A stretch of DNA of 64,000 nt from Symsagittifera roscoffensis (GCF_963678635.1 NC_087062.1:40854672-40918671); one strand, 5' to 3'. Counted from the first letter of the stretch, positions 41,058 through 56,000 are shown. Notes: a model not told the origin generated them from the sequence alone. Numbers and translations: made by a program.

Positions 41058-44000
41058 GTGAGTAGTTTAACTTTCAGCATGCTTGTTGACGACCCTATGA
41101 CATCAGAAACCATCTTTTTGATGGTAAATTAATTTAGAAAATTATGGTGCTGCATGGTTACTTGCCTTGCAAATGTAGAGGCAATTACAGTGATTTTTTT
41201 CACTGTTAAATAATTTCATTTGTGTAGGAGGCTGATTCACCAGGTAGTGACATCGGAAGTGGTAACCTGTTCCCTGCGATGGCACAGACAAGCACTAATT
41301 TAAGCTTGGCTGGACTCATGAATGGTAAACAGAAGGCATCAGTGAACAACAAGCAGATGGCGTCTCCTGGAGGCAGCCTGACAACTGCGAGATCTCTAGA
41401 AATGACAAAAGCAGAGTTTGTGGAGAACACGTTCGAGTCTTCAGACGAAGAAGATATTCCTAATATTTTAGACTCATCGGTTTGTGAAAGTTTTGTCTCA
41501 GATTTTTAACGATCTATTTATATTTAAAGAACAAGCATGATCAAAGCAAGTAGTAGAAAATTAGCTGTGAATGTATTTCAAAGCACGAAATTGCCGAACC
41601 AATTTGTAAATGACTAAGGAATTCATTTGGTAGTTTCGTCCTTTCTTCCAGGTAACAAAGCAATTTTCAACTTTTTGTAGTACCTGACATCTTTCAATGG
41701 AGATCACGACCATCAACCGCCATCAGTGAAGCAACCTGATAGCGTAGAGCTGGCGAGGATGTTTCCGACCCCACCCTCTAATAACCCTCCAGACATGTGC
41801 TCCACTGTGGGCACCACCGTCGCCTCATCGCCCCAAAACGCTACAAACTCACCTTTTACACACAATAGCAACGCAACCTCTTCAGAACACAACAGCAAAC
41901 TCACGCATGGCTATGGAAGCATCATTATGCAGAATGGGATCTCAGACCAAGGAGTCGGGGCAGCCGATAGCATGAATATGTTCCTAGCAGCAGCGGGTCT
42001 GGAAACGCGGACGCTGGTCGTCCCCGAAATGGAGCGAAACACATCCAGTATTCAGGACTCGACACTCAACTGCAGCATGAATTCAAACATTTCCAGTACA
42101 CCATCAGCGAAAGAAACAGTGAGTTGCATGGTTTCCTTCACGAAGCGTCAATAAACGTAGTGAATACACATATACGAAGATTTTTTCCCCGGAAAAAGTC
42201 TTAAAATTCAATTGCTAAAAGATAGGAAAATTTCGCCCATCAATTACCAAAGCGAAAAATTTTCGCCCATTAATTACCAAAGCGAAAATGGCGCGAAGAC
42301 TAGTGAACACGTTCTATTCCCGAAAGTGGATTTAAATTATTAAGATTATATCAATGTAACTCAGACGCTGTATATGTCGTGATGATTTTTTGTTTTTCAT
42401 TACCAGCAAAAGTCAAAAATTGTTCAGCCTCAAATTTGATTTTTCACGTTTTGACTTTCAAAATTTTGACGACTTTTTTTTTAGGTCGACCAAATTGATT
42501 TTTGAGCTCTCCCAAAGCACTGTTTTGCCCCTATTTTGGCTAAATTTTCTGCGCCGCCGGCAAATTTTTGAGAAAACAGTCAAAAAAGCCGTTTTTGGGC
42601 ACTTTTTGAAAAATTTTGACAAAAAATCGCGTTTTTTTTGGCGCGCGCTCCCCCTCAAAGTTAGTGTATATTGGCGCCTTTAGAAAAATTTTAGGGTCGG
42701 TCGACCAAAAATGAATTTCTGAAAAAGTATCACAGGGGGGACCCTTTGGGTCGGCAGGGGGTCGAATCCCTGAGGGGGGGGAGGCGTCCCCCCCCCTAAA
42801 TCCCCCCGGCAAGTATAAAGGTTATTTTTAGTTTCGAAAATGACCTTTAACTTTTCCCTTTTCAAAAAAGTTAGTTTTTTGTTCTGCCTATTTGCGTTCA
42901 TTGACTTTTTGCAAATGTCTCCTGGCTATGTTTAGATTTCCCAGCGCATTAGAAAGTTGAGCTATTAATCCAGTTTTCTCAAAAACGGGGTAATTTACCG
43001 AAAAAGTGTTCATCATAAATTGCTCTTGAAATTCAAATAGCTTTAAGCTCATTTTACATAAGCGGAGCGTAATGTGATAGTACGATGAAATTTTTTGCAA
43101 CCTAAGTCGCAAATAAGAGTGCTACTTTTGTTGGCATTTTTGCCAACGTAGAAGGGCTGTTTTGGGAGCACTTTTGAAGCAGAAAGCAGTATTGGCAGTA
43201 TAATGCCGTGTTTTGACATTTAATTAGTAAGGTGTTAGAACAATTGTTGCTTGTTTTAATTCTTCAAATGAACCGAAAAAATTTATTTGTTTCCAATAAC
43301 ATTCTAATAATTAAATTTCGTTTTCAGTGTTTTTCTATATGGGTATTTGTGGCGAGATTTTTGACCTGCATAATTTATACACAGTTTGGCAATAAAATTT
43401 TCAAATGTATTATGTGCAAATTAATTGTGGTTGCCTTAAGCTTATTACACTCTAACTTTTTACATGCCAAATTTATGTTTTTTGTAAACTTTGAAGCTGC
43501 CTTCGCTGCTTGTTTTTGGTTTTATTAAGCCTCCTTGAGACAACTGAGCAGTAGAGCCAACTGGAAAACCTGAATGTCCGAGGACTGAGGATTATTTCAC
43601 ATTGAGGTCCTTTATTTTTTAAAACTCATTTCTTTAATTTCTTTTTTGACTCTTTTGAAGCTTTTTTTGGTGTTTGTTTGCTTGTATTTGCGTTGCGCAG
43701 CTTTGCATCACATATTGAAAATTAATTTATTTTTATCAAAAAAATCTTTTCATTTTTTTTCGGTTTCTTGCGTTCATTGCCTTTTTTGCAACTTTCTATT
43801 GGCTATGTTTTATTTTAATTTAAAAACAACACACTGAAACCATTTGGCATAGCAATAAGTCATCTAATCACAGGCATTGATTAGATGATTTATTGCTATG
43901 TCAAATGGTTTTAGTGGTGCTGCTGTCTTGTTACCATTGCGGCGAGGGTAAGTGTCTTAAACCGGGAACTAGACTTTTCTCCTGCAAACAGTTTTTTTTT

Positions 44001-47000
44001 CAAATTTGAAGGGGGTTCTATCAAACCTCTTATCTGCAATGATTTAGTTAGAAAACGTACTTTAAAGGAAAATCAATTGCTCTAGGATCCAATGGCCTGA
44101 GTTGGTGGTCAGGACCTGTTTTTTTTTCAAAAGGTTTTTATTTCATTTATTATTTCAATAAAAATTGTCGACTTTTCTTTATCTGCAGTTCTTTTGTTAG
44201 TTTAGTTGCCCCTTCATGGATTTTTTTCGTGCACGATGCAAATTTCTTTGTTTTAATTTATGTCTTAAAAGTGATTTCTTTCTTATCTCACTTGAAGACT
44301 CAATTGTTTGGGCGACTCAGTTAGCTTAGTCTTTGATTGTTGCATCATTTCACGGGAAAAACTGATGTTTGTGTTCCTTGAGGAGGGAGCATAAAAAGTC
44401 AGAACTTTCAAAAATTTTTTATCAAGATTACATTTTTTTTCGGCTCAACGGGAATGTACCCAACGTGAATGTACCCGACTTAGTTTTCGCCCATAAAAAG
44501 TTCAGAATAAATTTGAATAGCAGCGCGGTTTGTTAGTACGGATCTTCTTTTTTGTAACCTAACTCGCAATAAAAGTGTTAAGTAAAAGTTTTCTTTCATT
44601 TGGTGGCACTTTTGCTATAATCACGATCTGTAGCATTGGAATTTTCATAGCATCTGTTCTCTGCCTTAGCTGTGGCTAGTGCTTGTGATTTATTAAGCGT
44701 CCGTGGCTGAGTGTTAAGTGCATTAGACGCATAATCGTTAGGTCGCAGATCGAATCCGAGCCGTAGCCGAATTTTTTTCTACTAATTCGAGGCTTATTTC
44801 TACTTATTTTTATTGCTTTTATAGGGCTGATTTTTTTTGTATTCTTGCAGGTTTTTTCCCCGTGTTTTTCTCAGTTTGAGTGTAAATCGAGACAAAATTT
44901 TAAATGTTCTGTGCTTTTGCAAGGGTCGATGAAGCCAATGAAGGCTCTTGTATAGGTCAAGATGATGTTTTTTTTGCGATTCGACTTTTTGATTTCATTT
45001 GAGTTAATTTCCATTGTTAAAAGAAAGGCAAACTCGTCTATTGAGCAGCAGTTATGTAAAGGTCACAAAAAACGTGATCGACCTCGTTTTGAACATGTGA
45101 TCGACCTCGTTTTGAACGCGGCCAAATAAAAATATTACCTATATCTTACCTAAAAGATGTTACTTGGGTTAATTTTATCGAAAAATTGTCAATAAAAAAT
45201 TGTTCTACTTTTTAATGAGCTTCAAGGCCAGCTACTTTTTTTTCTATTTAATTCAAAATTTATTAAATAAAAAAAACGGTCTGTTATAGTTTACCTGCGT
45301 TCATTGACTCTTTTTCATCATCTGTCTGTGGCTATGCTTAATTTTTTTTCGACTCAAGTGGCGTTCCTTTCATTTTCTGTCTTCTAAACTGTAATGCTAT
45401 GTTTGTGTGCTATGCTCTGATTGGCCTCTGTATAAAGGTTGATGTCTTGACAATTTTTCAGTTGACTCAAGATTCGTGGACACTTATAGTCAATGTGGAT
45501 CGGATGGCTTCATACGAGCAGTCTGACAGTTATCACAAATTGTATCTTTCCTCGCCTATCCAACAGGGCATTATGTCATTGGCTAGCCAGGCCAAGCGCA
45601 GAAAATGGGACTTAACAAGCGATTCGGCACTGCTTAAACCGAAGAAATTCAGCTACTGTGTCGGACGGAATCGCAAATTAATGATGGAGATGGAAAGTAA
45701 AACTGGTTTGATGAATCAGGCTAATGTGGAATTACATGGGAAGTCGAAGAATGTGGCGTGCTCTCCGGGCGCAAACGAAATTGTATCTTCATCTACCCCG
45801 ATGCCAACCACCAGCTTGCACAGCCACGAACAAACTTCTGTCCAATTTGGCTGTGAGTAAACCTCCTGCTCTGCAGAACTTGGAATTTAGTTAGGTCTCG
45901 ACTTTTGAAGTGAAACCTATTTTTCCAAAGCTGCTAGAAACTTAGTGGATGGATAAGGTTATTGCTTTGATATTCGTAAAAAGTGCAAACTATATTTGGC
46001 ACGGGTGGTCTTTCAGCGATTTTTTCCTGGCTTAAATCACAAAATTGTATCAATTAATATCTACAAGCAGAAGATAATCTTAAAGTTTTTAAGAGACTGT
46101 TTAGAAAAGTTTTATATTAAGTCAGGATATTCCTGGCTTCGTTTTGGTATGAGCTGTCTTGTGGTTTTAATGGATCTAAGTCTGTACTGTCTGTCTGTCT
46201 TACAGCCGCTCCAACTCCATTGAGTGTTGCATACAGTCAATCTCCCGCAACGCCCCACAGTGTTCCAGTGAACACACCCGGTGGATCTGTGAGTGCAGTA
46301 GGAGCCCCATTTAGCCACGGAGCCCTCACTAACGATATCAATTCACCCCTGTCGTGCCAGTCTCTGGCTAGGACTCCCTTTGGGATGTATGGAAGCAGTG
46401 GGTACGCCTCAATAGGACCCTTATCCTGCAGTACAATGAAACCACCCGCATCTATGAGCAGTCTAGGAGGCACTCACAGCCTCCTAGTGAACCTCTACCT
46501 CTCAGACAGTCTTCTCTACATATTCACAGACGTGAACTTTGACAGCTGTGTCATCTGCAATTGCAACCTCACCATCCAGAGTAAAGACGCCTCTTTGTAC
46601 TTAAGTGGGACTCCTCTAGCCCTGGACACTGCCAACGTCACCGCAGACTGTGAATGTGGCTTCAGCGCGTTGAGAAATCGGCATCTGGCAGCAGGCGCCG
46701 GACTTTTCGGAGAAGATGAATTCGAAGTGGTAAACCGAATATCATACAGGAAAGACAAAACGCTGTTGCCGTGGCAGTCTAGTCAGAGTCTGATCAATCT
46801 CATAAGCGAGCAGCTCAGGTCAACTTGCTCGCTTTTGCCCAAGTTCAACCTCGCAAACCTTCTGTGTATCGACAAAAAATTATACAGAGGGCCAAAACCA
46901 AGGAAATTGCAGTTCACACAGCGCGAGTTAGGTTAGTTTTGTTGCAAGTTGTCATGTCTACTATGAAGTATCAGATTCGAAATAGCAAAGAGGAAAGACC

Positions 47001-50000
47001 AAGCTAAGAAATTTTTTATTCTATTCAAATATTTTACAAAATCTTACAAAACTATTACATAATTTCAAGTTAATGATTTACATACAAAGGTTATGATCGA
47101 ATTGGCAAAATGGTTATGCAAATTTTGTTGGCTGAAAATTGAGGTTTTTGATCGTTTTAGATGGTCGCCTGAGCATTAAAGAGGCAATCCATTTCTCAAA
47201 ATTTACGGTCGAGGACCCTGCAGCTGCATCCGCAATAGACATCAAAAAGCTGCGCTTTGACGACTGGCTGCTGCAACGAGATCATTCCATTGTCTACACG
47301 GCAGAAGGACTCCTGTCCAAGGCAATGGCGTCTGCAGTTACTAACATCGGACGGGAGATCAAAGAGGTGTGCTCGACACTGACCGCTGACTGTGTGATCA
47401 AGTCGGATGGTCCGCTCACTTGGGCTCAGTTTTACAAGCACTCTGGTGGAGGAGTATATACCCCACAAGACCTGAAACCCCTGCCTGTTCCCTCCTTAAT
47501 GGTGGCCACAAACGAATACTACAATACATCAGTGTCACCGTTCGCTCTTTCTCACTGGGTAAGTTGAAAAAAAGCAGTGGATGATCTTATAATATATGAA
47601 CATGAAAGCAACATGAACTAAAAAAGAAAAGATGTTTGCAAACGTTTTCACATTAACAAATGTTTTTTTTTCCACGAAAGTTTTACTGATTGTTTTTATC
47701 ACAAAACTATTTGAATAAAAAGAGTTTCTGCTCCATTCCACTAGGCCTAATTGTTAGAATAGGAAAATATCCTTTTGTCTTTTTTATTACCCTTGCGATC
47801 AGCAAGAATGTTTCAATCGGGTTCTAGACATTTTACCCCGTCAAAGAATGGTCAATTAGTGAATTAAAAATTTCTTGAAAATTTAAACGAAACATCTGTA
47901 AAATTATTATCTAGCTACTTAAAATTCCTGGTTTTCGTCCTAGTTTCCTCGGTTCATTTCGTTTTTTTTGAAGAGTCGATGAGCGTTGTTCAGACTCTTA
48001 TATAGGTCATGATGATTTTTTTTCTGGAAAAGTCTTAAAGCTCTAATGTTTTACAGAGGTGCATTCATACATATTAATGCATATATGAATGCCCGTAGGT
48101 ATATGTACTTTTTTTGAGTTCAATTCAAGTCCATTTGCGAAAAGCAGCAAAATTCGCTTTCTGCATACGAAAGAGCAAATGTGCGAGAAAATACGTGACC
48201 GATTTCTAGTTTCGAAAGTGGAATAAAAATTTTATCTCACTCTACAGTTTCCATAAAAAGCCATCATAATTTTTCTGGAAATTCAAAGAGATTTAAGGGC
48301 ATCTATGTTTTTTTTTGAATTTCGAAATGAGATTTTTTCAAAAAATCAATCAGTTGCGTTTCTTGACTCTTTTCCAACTGTCCATTGATGTTTTAAAGAT
48401 TCTATTTGTTTTTATCTGCTACGGTTTTGTGTCGGCTCACTTTGTAAAGCACGGATTTTTTAAAATTTAAACAGTTATTACTAAAATTGAAAGTTCAGTA
48501 ATATATAAATTTTTTGAATCTGATTTTTGAACATTTTTTTTTGGTTTAACGGTTTTGGTTTATGCTATATCGGCAATAGTTTGTAATTTTGAGGGAAAAT
48601 GTATTCTTATGCGATTATGTATTTCAGTACGGATGGGTCGTAAAGACTTTTAAATTTTAAATTTTTTTATCACAATTTTTCGCCTGAATAGTTTTGTTTT
48701 CGGCTCAACGGATTCGACCCAAAATTTTTCGCCTTTTTTACCACTCAGTAAAGGATTCTTTGCTTTTTAAGGATGTTTATGAACAGCATCCGATGCAATC
48801 ATGAATTATTTCTAGGTATAGTTGGTTCGATTTTTTTCAAGTATTTTTTCAACTTAATTTTTCAGAAAGAAATTCTGTCTTTTTTTCATTCACTATTTTG
48901 AAATGCAGCTCTGCTTAGCCTCTATGTTCGGATATTTCGAAAGTTAAAGGGTCCAATTAATTTGAACATAATGGTGTTTCAGGATAAGTTGGTACTGGAG
49001 CCGTTCAGCGGAAGCCGGACTATCTTCTACATTGCAGTGTGCCCTGATGACCGTGAAATCATAGATTGTGCAGAGAAGTTTTTCAAAGAGCTATCCTCCG
49101 TCTACCAGGTAAAACATAATAGCATCAGTCTTCATATGGACAAGGATTTTGGAGAGTGTATTTAACAATTTTTACATGCATAAGAGGTTGTACACCTTAA
49201 TTGCCATTGCGATAAGCTTTACCGTAAACTTTTTTCCGCAGATTTTTTTTTCTTGTAAACGGCTTTGTCCACAGGATCTTCACTTCTAGAATTGAAGATC
49301 CTGTGGACAATTTCTAGAGGAATTTCACTACTTGAAACATCAAATAAAATTACTATCAGTCAGCTAGTAATTAGTTCAAGCCGGTTTCAGGTTGTAATTA
49401 TTATAAATTGTTTAGACAAGTCAAATGGGTTTGCATGTGCCTGCCCAAATGTGTGGACCCGAGTTAGGCTTGTTGTACCAGAGGTCGGGCATTTTCGTGG
49501 TTTCAAACGAAAAGAAGGAGCCCTCCGGGCAGTTTTCTCAGATGCCTCTGGGAGCTGAGCCGGATTGGTGGAACTCATTAGCCAATAGCACGCAGTGTAG
49601 AGAAAAACTGCTTTCATTCGTCGCTTCTTGCCAGTCGCAGTTGAAAAATGTGATCGAACAGGTTAATTTTGAGCCTGGTGCTAGCTACTTGTCGACTCTG
49701 AATGGAGAGAGAAATGCATCTCAAAGCGGCGATGGAGTTGTAATCAAGGAGGAGTTCGGAAACGGCGGAGACAATGGAAGCGCTCTGAATAACAATTACA
49801 GGAGTGGCGAAGTGCAAAATGGGTTTGTAAAATCCTTCCACTGAAATAAACATTTTCAATTTGCAGAAGGGCCGAATGTCCATTATTTGAGCGCTCAAAT
49901 AATGTTCATCCAAGTGGTTAAATAGTAATTTTGAGGCAAATTTTGGATCCGTGTGTATGAAAGCGCAGATATATCCTATAATAAATTTAAATTTGCAGGT

Positions 50001-53000
50001 TTGCATGAGTGCAATAGTAGATATTGGATGAAAAGATAATTTATTGAAAAAACTTGTATTTACAGGTATCAAAGCGTAGGCTCGTCTTTTAAAGAACCAT
50101 ACGGTGCTAATCACTCGCCCAACATCAAGACTGAAAACAACTCTCAAACTCATTCTAGCTCATCAGAAAACTCAGGATCCGGTGGACCGTTTGGCAGCAA
50201 AACGCAACCCAGTACTCTTGTTATATACATGGTTGACCCTTTTGCCCATATGAATACTAGCAGGTCTAGTCCGTCCAACGCCTCAATTGCAGCATCTTTA
50301 GCGTGTTTGAAAACGTTCCAGACGATAGTGGATAGCTTGCCCGAACATATTCAGCAGAAATGCGTATTGCAGATTCTACCTCTCTCCACCATAGCTTCTT
50401 TCACAAGTTGGCGGAACTACTCAATGAACAGAAAGCTTCTCAAGTCATATTGCTTTTCTATTTACTCCAAGTGCAGTACGAACTTACTCCGCCTTGTGCC
50501 TTGCAAGTCACTAACTAGTTTTGGTCCTTCAGCCGACAGGGGAAATACGTGTTCCAAGTATGGTCTCCGTACTACTACATTTACACCCCCATACGTTCTC
50601 ACACCGACACGAGTGGATACTAATGGTTCTGCATCCCACAAGACCCTCCAGACAATTCCAGAATTAAGCTTCCGAGAGAGTTTGACGTCCAGTAGTTCCA
50701 CACTTCCAGGCCAGGACTGTAAAGTTCTCTTTGTGACTTACTGCTTGTCACATGACCATCGATGGATTCTTGTGACATGCACGGATCTCGTGGGCCATAT
50801 TTTACATGTGAACACTATAAATGTTGAGCGCAGTACTGCGTCGAGTGCGAATAATAGGAAGAAAGCGGCAGCTTCTAAACAGACTACTGAGAGAAGGGGT
50901 CCGGGCTTGGAGAAGCTGTGGGAGTATGTGTTGTCTATTCTGTCCAAAAGTGCAATGCCCTGGAGAGTGGTCATCGGAAGGTTTGGCCGACTTGGCCATG
51001 GCGAAGTGAAAGGTTATTGCTCTATAGATCTGCGATTTTTAAATTTAGGCGAAAATTTTACTTCGAAAAGCAAAGCATTTGGTTAGCTTCTTTGCTCGAT
51101 TTTGAGAAAAATATGACATTTTTGTGTTACAAACAGGTGAGACATGTTTTCTAAATTGTAGATTGGCACATAATGCTGAGCAAGCCCTCATTGACCAAGT
51201 ACTCGCAATCTCTGAAGCAGTTGTGTGCCACATGCAAACTGCAGGGAGACACGTGCAGTGCCTCCATCCTCTCCGTCTGTCTAGTCTCATTGGAATCTGC
51301 GAACCATCTCCAATTATTCCATGGTAAATATCTGGGCTCTTCTACCGCTTCCCCTACCATTATAGCCTCACCGCGCGCCTGAGGATTTTCTGACACTGTG
51401 ATCAAAACTTGATTTAAAATTTCAAGGAGAGACGGTAGAATATCCGGCATCTTCAATGACAAGTTTCCGAGGGGACAAGTGTCATGTAATCGGGAACTAG
51501 ACTTTTTTTTTATCTCGTAAACAATTTTTCGTACAAGAAATTGAAACCATTGAACCTTAACAACTTCCAGGTTCCTTCCCACTTCGCCTGGAGATAACGC
51601 GGTCGCTTTTGCACCCTAACTCTAGCTTTATCTTAGACCCTAGCTATCTTTTTTCGAGACATAAAAAAGATTTGGTTCTCCTAGTTTTTTTCAACGTTTT
51701 TTTACGACTTATGTTTCTGTGTTTGTTTGAATCTCCGCGTCGCCTGTGTATAATGTGCGGCACTGATGTGGTGTTTTGGTCATTTGAAAAGTGAATTATG
51801 CTTGAATTTGCCCCGTTGAAAATAAGAAAAGCCGAAAAAAGCTGAAATTGTTTTTTCGACTGGACTTCGTGACTGAGTTTTAAAACCGAAAAATCAAACG
51901 ATTGCTTTTGATATGGTGAGACTGTAATATTTTCGACAGCCCTCTTATTGTTTCGCAAGTTTTCCAAAGTTTTTGACGTTGCTCGAAAAATTTACATATG
52001 TTTCATAGACGTTGGTGTGCGCTACTCAAAAATTTCTGTGATGGATGTAATTGACTTACCACTTTACATCAAACATTGCTCCAACAATTAACTTTCTTTG
52101 TTCTGGTTTGTTTTGCGAGTGATTATACAGTGACTAATGATTTAAATATATTGTGAAAATCTAGTTGCTTTGGTAAGAGCCATTATTTATTTCATACCAT
52201 CAGGTAAAGAGTCAAAATGACGGAAAAGTTCTCCACTGTCTGTCATTTTAAATTTTTTATAAAATTTCAAATTCAATTGAAGATTTTTTGTTTCTACATT
52301 TTGGGCCGTTTATCCGGCTTTTATCTGCTGATGGTTCTTCGGTTGGCTGAATTGTTTGGGATTACTGCTGCTAATTATGTCTGCGCTGAGAGAGTTGGTT
52401 GACATGGCTCATCTGCAACAACTGCTAGTGTCTCAAGAGCTGTTCAGAGTTTCTGTTTCTCAATATTGGTTGGGAATTATCTTTAAGAATTGTCTCAGTA
52501 AGTGCATAGAACGCGTCGTTGAAAGTATATGTATATATCATGATCTAGCGCTTCGTTTTACAATTTTGTCATAAGGGTTTTCATTTGCATAAGCATCATT
52601 CACGAAAAATTTTTTAATTATGTTTAAATGATTTGAGCCCTGTTACTTTTGCGATAGCAAGGGTATTGCAATCGGGTTCTGGACTTTTTTTTCCGAGTGA
52701 ATGGTAAATTTAGGAATGGAAAGTTTCTTGAAAATGTAAGTGATATATCTGTTAAATTATTATCGAGCTACTTAAAATTCCTGGTTTTGGTTCTAGTTTC
52801 CTGGGTTCATTTCCGTGTTTTTGTAAGAGTCAATGATCGTTGTTCAGACTCTTAATGGGTCATGGTGATTTTTTTTGGGGAAAAGTTTTTAAGCTACAGA
52901 GGTGCATTCATACATATTAATTTTTCTGCTTATGGCTTGTCGTCTTAGTTGCCTTATCGAATAATCGTTTATTTTAGCTGTAAACAATTTTCACTGCAGT

Positions 53001-56000
53001 TTCTTAAGCTTTTTAAAAACCGGCCGAATCGAATTTTGCTTTTCACATTGGTTGTTATTTTACCAGCTCGATATGTTAAAATTTCCATTTTTTCTTTTTT
53101 TTTTAAATCGGCTTAATAAAATTCGGCCTAATCAATATCAACCCAGTGACCTTTTTTGCGTCTTTACGACCAAAAAAAGTTTTGTGCTCGTGTGTGCGAT
53201 CTGAGGGGGAGTTGTTTATATTTAGAATTTTTTATCGGCATGAAGGGTTTTCGCTCAGATTTTTTCGGCTTTTTATCGCTCGGTAATTATCAATTCAAAT
53301 CCAATCAAACATCCGGCGCATCTGGCGTAGAGGTAAAACAACTGCTTGAGGCGGAAAGATTTGCGGTTCGAATCCGGCTGGTCCCTTTTTTGCAAGCTAG
53401 AGTTTTTGTGCTCGTCCGTCTGTTTGTATTTGTCGGCTTAGTTCCCGTAACTCTCATTTAGCTTTATTCCAAGTTGCTGTAATCCCCATGCTTGAGACGA
53501 CAAAGCCCGGGAGTACGGTTCCAGTTGAGATCTGTTTTTCATTCAAATAGAGAATTTTGGCATGGCCAAAGCTCTTTGAAGAATTTCTGATGATGCAGCC
53601 AATTTTGTTTCGGATATTTTGGACCTCGGTTTCAATATTTTTTGACAAAAACTACTTTTGATTTTTTTCCGTCTGATTTTCTTAGTCATTCGTATTTGTA
53701 TCGCAAGTGGTGTGAAGCTCAGCTTCGCCTGTGTTAAATTTTGTCTCTTATCTACGCAATGAAACTTCGGATCTATTGGCATAATTGCGTCGCCTTTTCT
53801 AATTGATTTTTCTCCTTTAAAGACTAGTCAGATCATCCCATTTGTTATTGAGAAACGGTGACTCCTATATAAGTTGTGATCTAACAAAGCTCGAATTGTC
53901 TGCCCACAAAAGGGCTCTTGTTAAAATTCCAATAGTTTTTTTGGGTTTTATGAAAATTTAATTAATGAAGATATTAATTATTTCAACGTTGCTTGTAAAT
54001 CTAGCATAGCAATACGAGATAGTACTGTAAAGCGTCAGACAGGGTCACATATAGAATATATAATATTGAACGCGTTTTATATAATTTTGCAGCACTTGAT
54101 TTTTCAAGTGACCTTCATTTTTTGATTTTTCGCGTTTGACTTTTGATTTCATTTCAAGTTCAGATCTCCACTATCGAACAGCAAAAATGTTAAGCTCACA
54201 AAAACTTGATCGACTTCTAGTTTTGAAAGTGAATTTTTGTTTTCTGATTTCCCAGAAGAATGAAAACGTCAGCTATTGATCTCGTTTTCTGAAACTGTTT
54301 TTTTTTGTTCAAAAAGCTGTCAATCATTTATTGCTCTTGAAATTCAAAGAATTTTAAAGCCGTATTGTTGTACTCTGAATTTCAAAAGTTGAATTTCGAA
54401 AACAAGTCAGTTGTTTTCTTTTCGTTCATTGCCTTCTGTTGGCTATGTTTTAGTGGGTCAATTATCAGGACATTCGTAGACAATTTTTGGACTGTTTTGC
54501 CTAGTAAACAAATGTGTTGGACATTTTTTTTGTGTTTTGGAAAACTGTTTGGCCATAAATGTTCGAAACACATATGTTCACAGACGGTATCAATTCGCAA
54601 TTGGCAAAAAAATCTAAATCTACGTCACTCGAACAAACTTTTTTTCGCAGCTGGTTCTATGAGTTGTTTTCAGTACAAAAGCTAAGCTTGGTGTTGGTGT
54701 ATGACCAACTATTCTCAAAGAAAGGCACATTTCTGTGTTCAATTTCTGTGCTTATGTGATCGGAATCTGCGTGCAGTTTTGCTTACATATCGGTTAAATG
54801 AAGGTTTTTATTGCGGTATTCTAGTAGAATTTGAGTAACTAAGAGCAGGTTGCTGAGAATGAGATTTTGGTTCGGGTTAAGATTAATTGTCAGAACATTA
54901 CGGCCAAAAGATTAGATGAAACAACCCCTGGCAGCAAGAATTTAAATATAATTACCCTTGGATACAAGAATTTTTTCTACATGAATGCCTTTGTGTACTA
55001 TACTTTTTCCCCTCGTAAAAAACTTTATTCACAGAAAAATCAAGTTAGAATTGGGAAATTATTTAGGTTGTTTATAATGAATTCAAACTTTTTTGCGTTA
55101 CCTTTTGGCCTGGAGGTAAGTAATACGCCTAAGACGGTAAAGGTCCTGGGTTCGAATATGACCGGGATTTGTTTTTTTTTTTGCTCAAATGGGAAATATT
55201 GCGTTTCAAAAAAGTTGTCGGCTAATTATTTGTCCGCTTATATTTTGTCGGCTAAGTTGCCACTTATAGAATTTTCTGCTCTACGTAATTTACAGTGTGT
55301 TTGCTTTTAGCGTTTTGATTTACTTCTGCTGTTTGAAAGTATTACCCTTGACTTCGTTTATTTTTTTTGATTAAAAACTTCATTGCGCCCAAATGATTTG
55401 ATATTTTTTTTATCGGCGTAGTGACCTAATTTTGAGGCATTTTAATTTTTATGCTCATAATTTTTATGCTCCCCTCTGGATGATAAAAAATTTTCCGATA
55501 TAAATTGATTTTTTGTCGGCTTAATGATTTCGTCCCGATTTTGTCGGATTTCTAGGCGGATTTTTTGTTCTTGTATTTTTTTCAGTATTTGAAAAAGTAT
55601 TTCCAGTGGCTAAATATAGTTCATGCTTTTAGATTTTGAAAACTTTCATTCCTTATTCAGTTTTTTCTGGTGCAAGGCTCCTGATTTAATTTTAATACTA
55701 TAAAAGTGTATGTTGTCTTTATAGATTTGATTTATTGGGGGTGTTATAGGATTTGGCAATTTTATTTGAAATCGATTTTTCTTGATGGCATAGCGTATTG
55801 TTTTCGTAAATCAAGATTATTTGAAAAAAAATGAAAAGTTTTGAACAGTTTTGTTTTGCAATTTTGACCTGAATGGTTCGTCTTCGAAGATATGTGGCAA
55901 TTAATGCTTTATATTCAAGAGTGAGGTTTTTCTGGCTGAAGTTTTTGAAAAAATCTGAGTTTGATTTACTTCCTCTACGGGAATATTTGTCTTAGTTTTA

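Larger units (their letters stand above)
42119..45461. other. MED13 intron 7, repeat-filled
   Basis: 3343 bp. Contents in order: a two-copy ~30-bp tandem (42227-42284), a block related to the 5 kb repeats (42380-42830), a copy of the ~600 bp family (43090-43520), the 39-bp hairpin (43832-43916), a SINE head (43931-43980), a tRNA-like SINE (44697-44850) and a 26-bp tandem pair near 45070-45120. No exon-like conserved MED13 block seen. Confidence 0.75.

Noticed and set aside
44697-44771. Functional tRNA gene (also 53323, 55106, 56290, 57424, 63234)
   Set aside because: A- and B-box words are present, but acceptor stems do not close, anticodon arms are irregular, and the sequences recur with shared non-tRNA tails.
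54867-55310. 147-codon frame in MED13 intron 14
   Set aside because: It overlaps the tRNA-like SINE module at 55106 and is made of Phe/Leu/Lys-rich AT text, so it is a chance frame across repeats.
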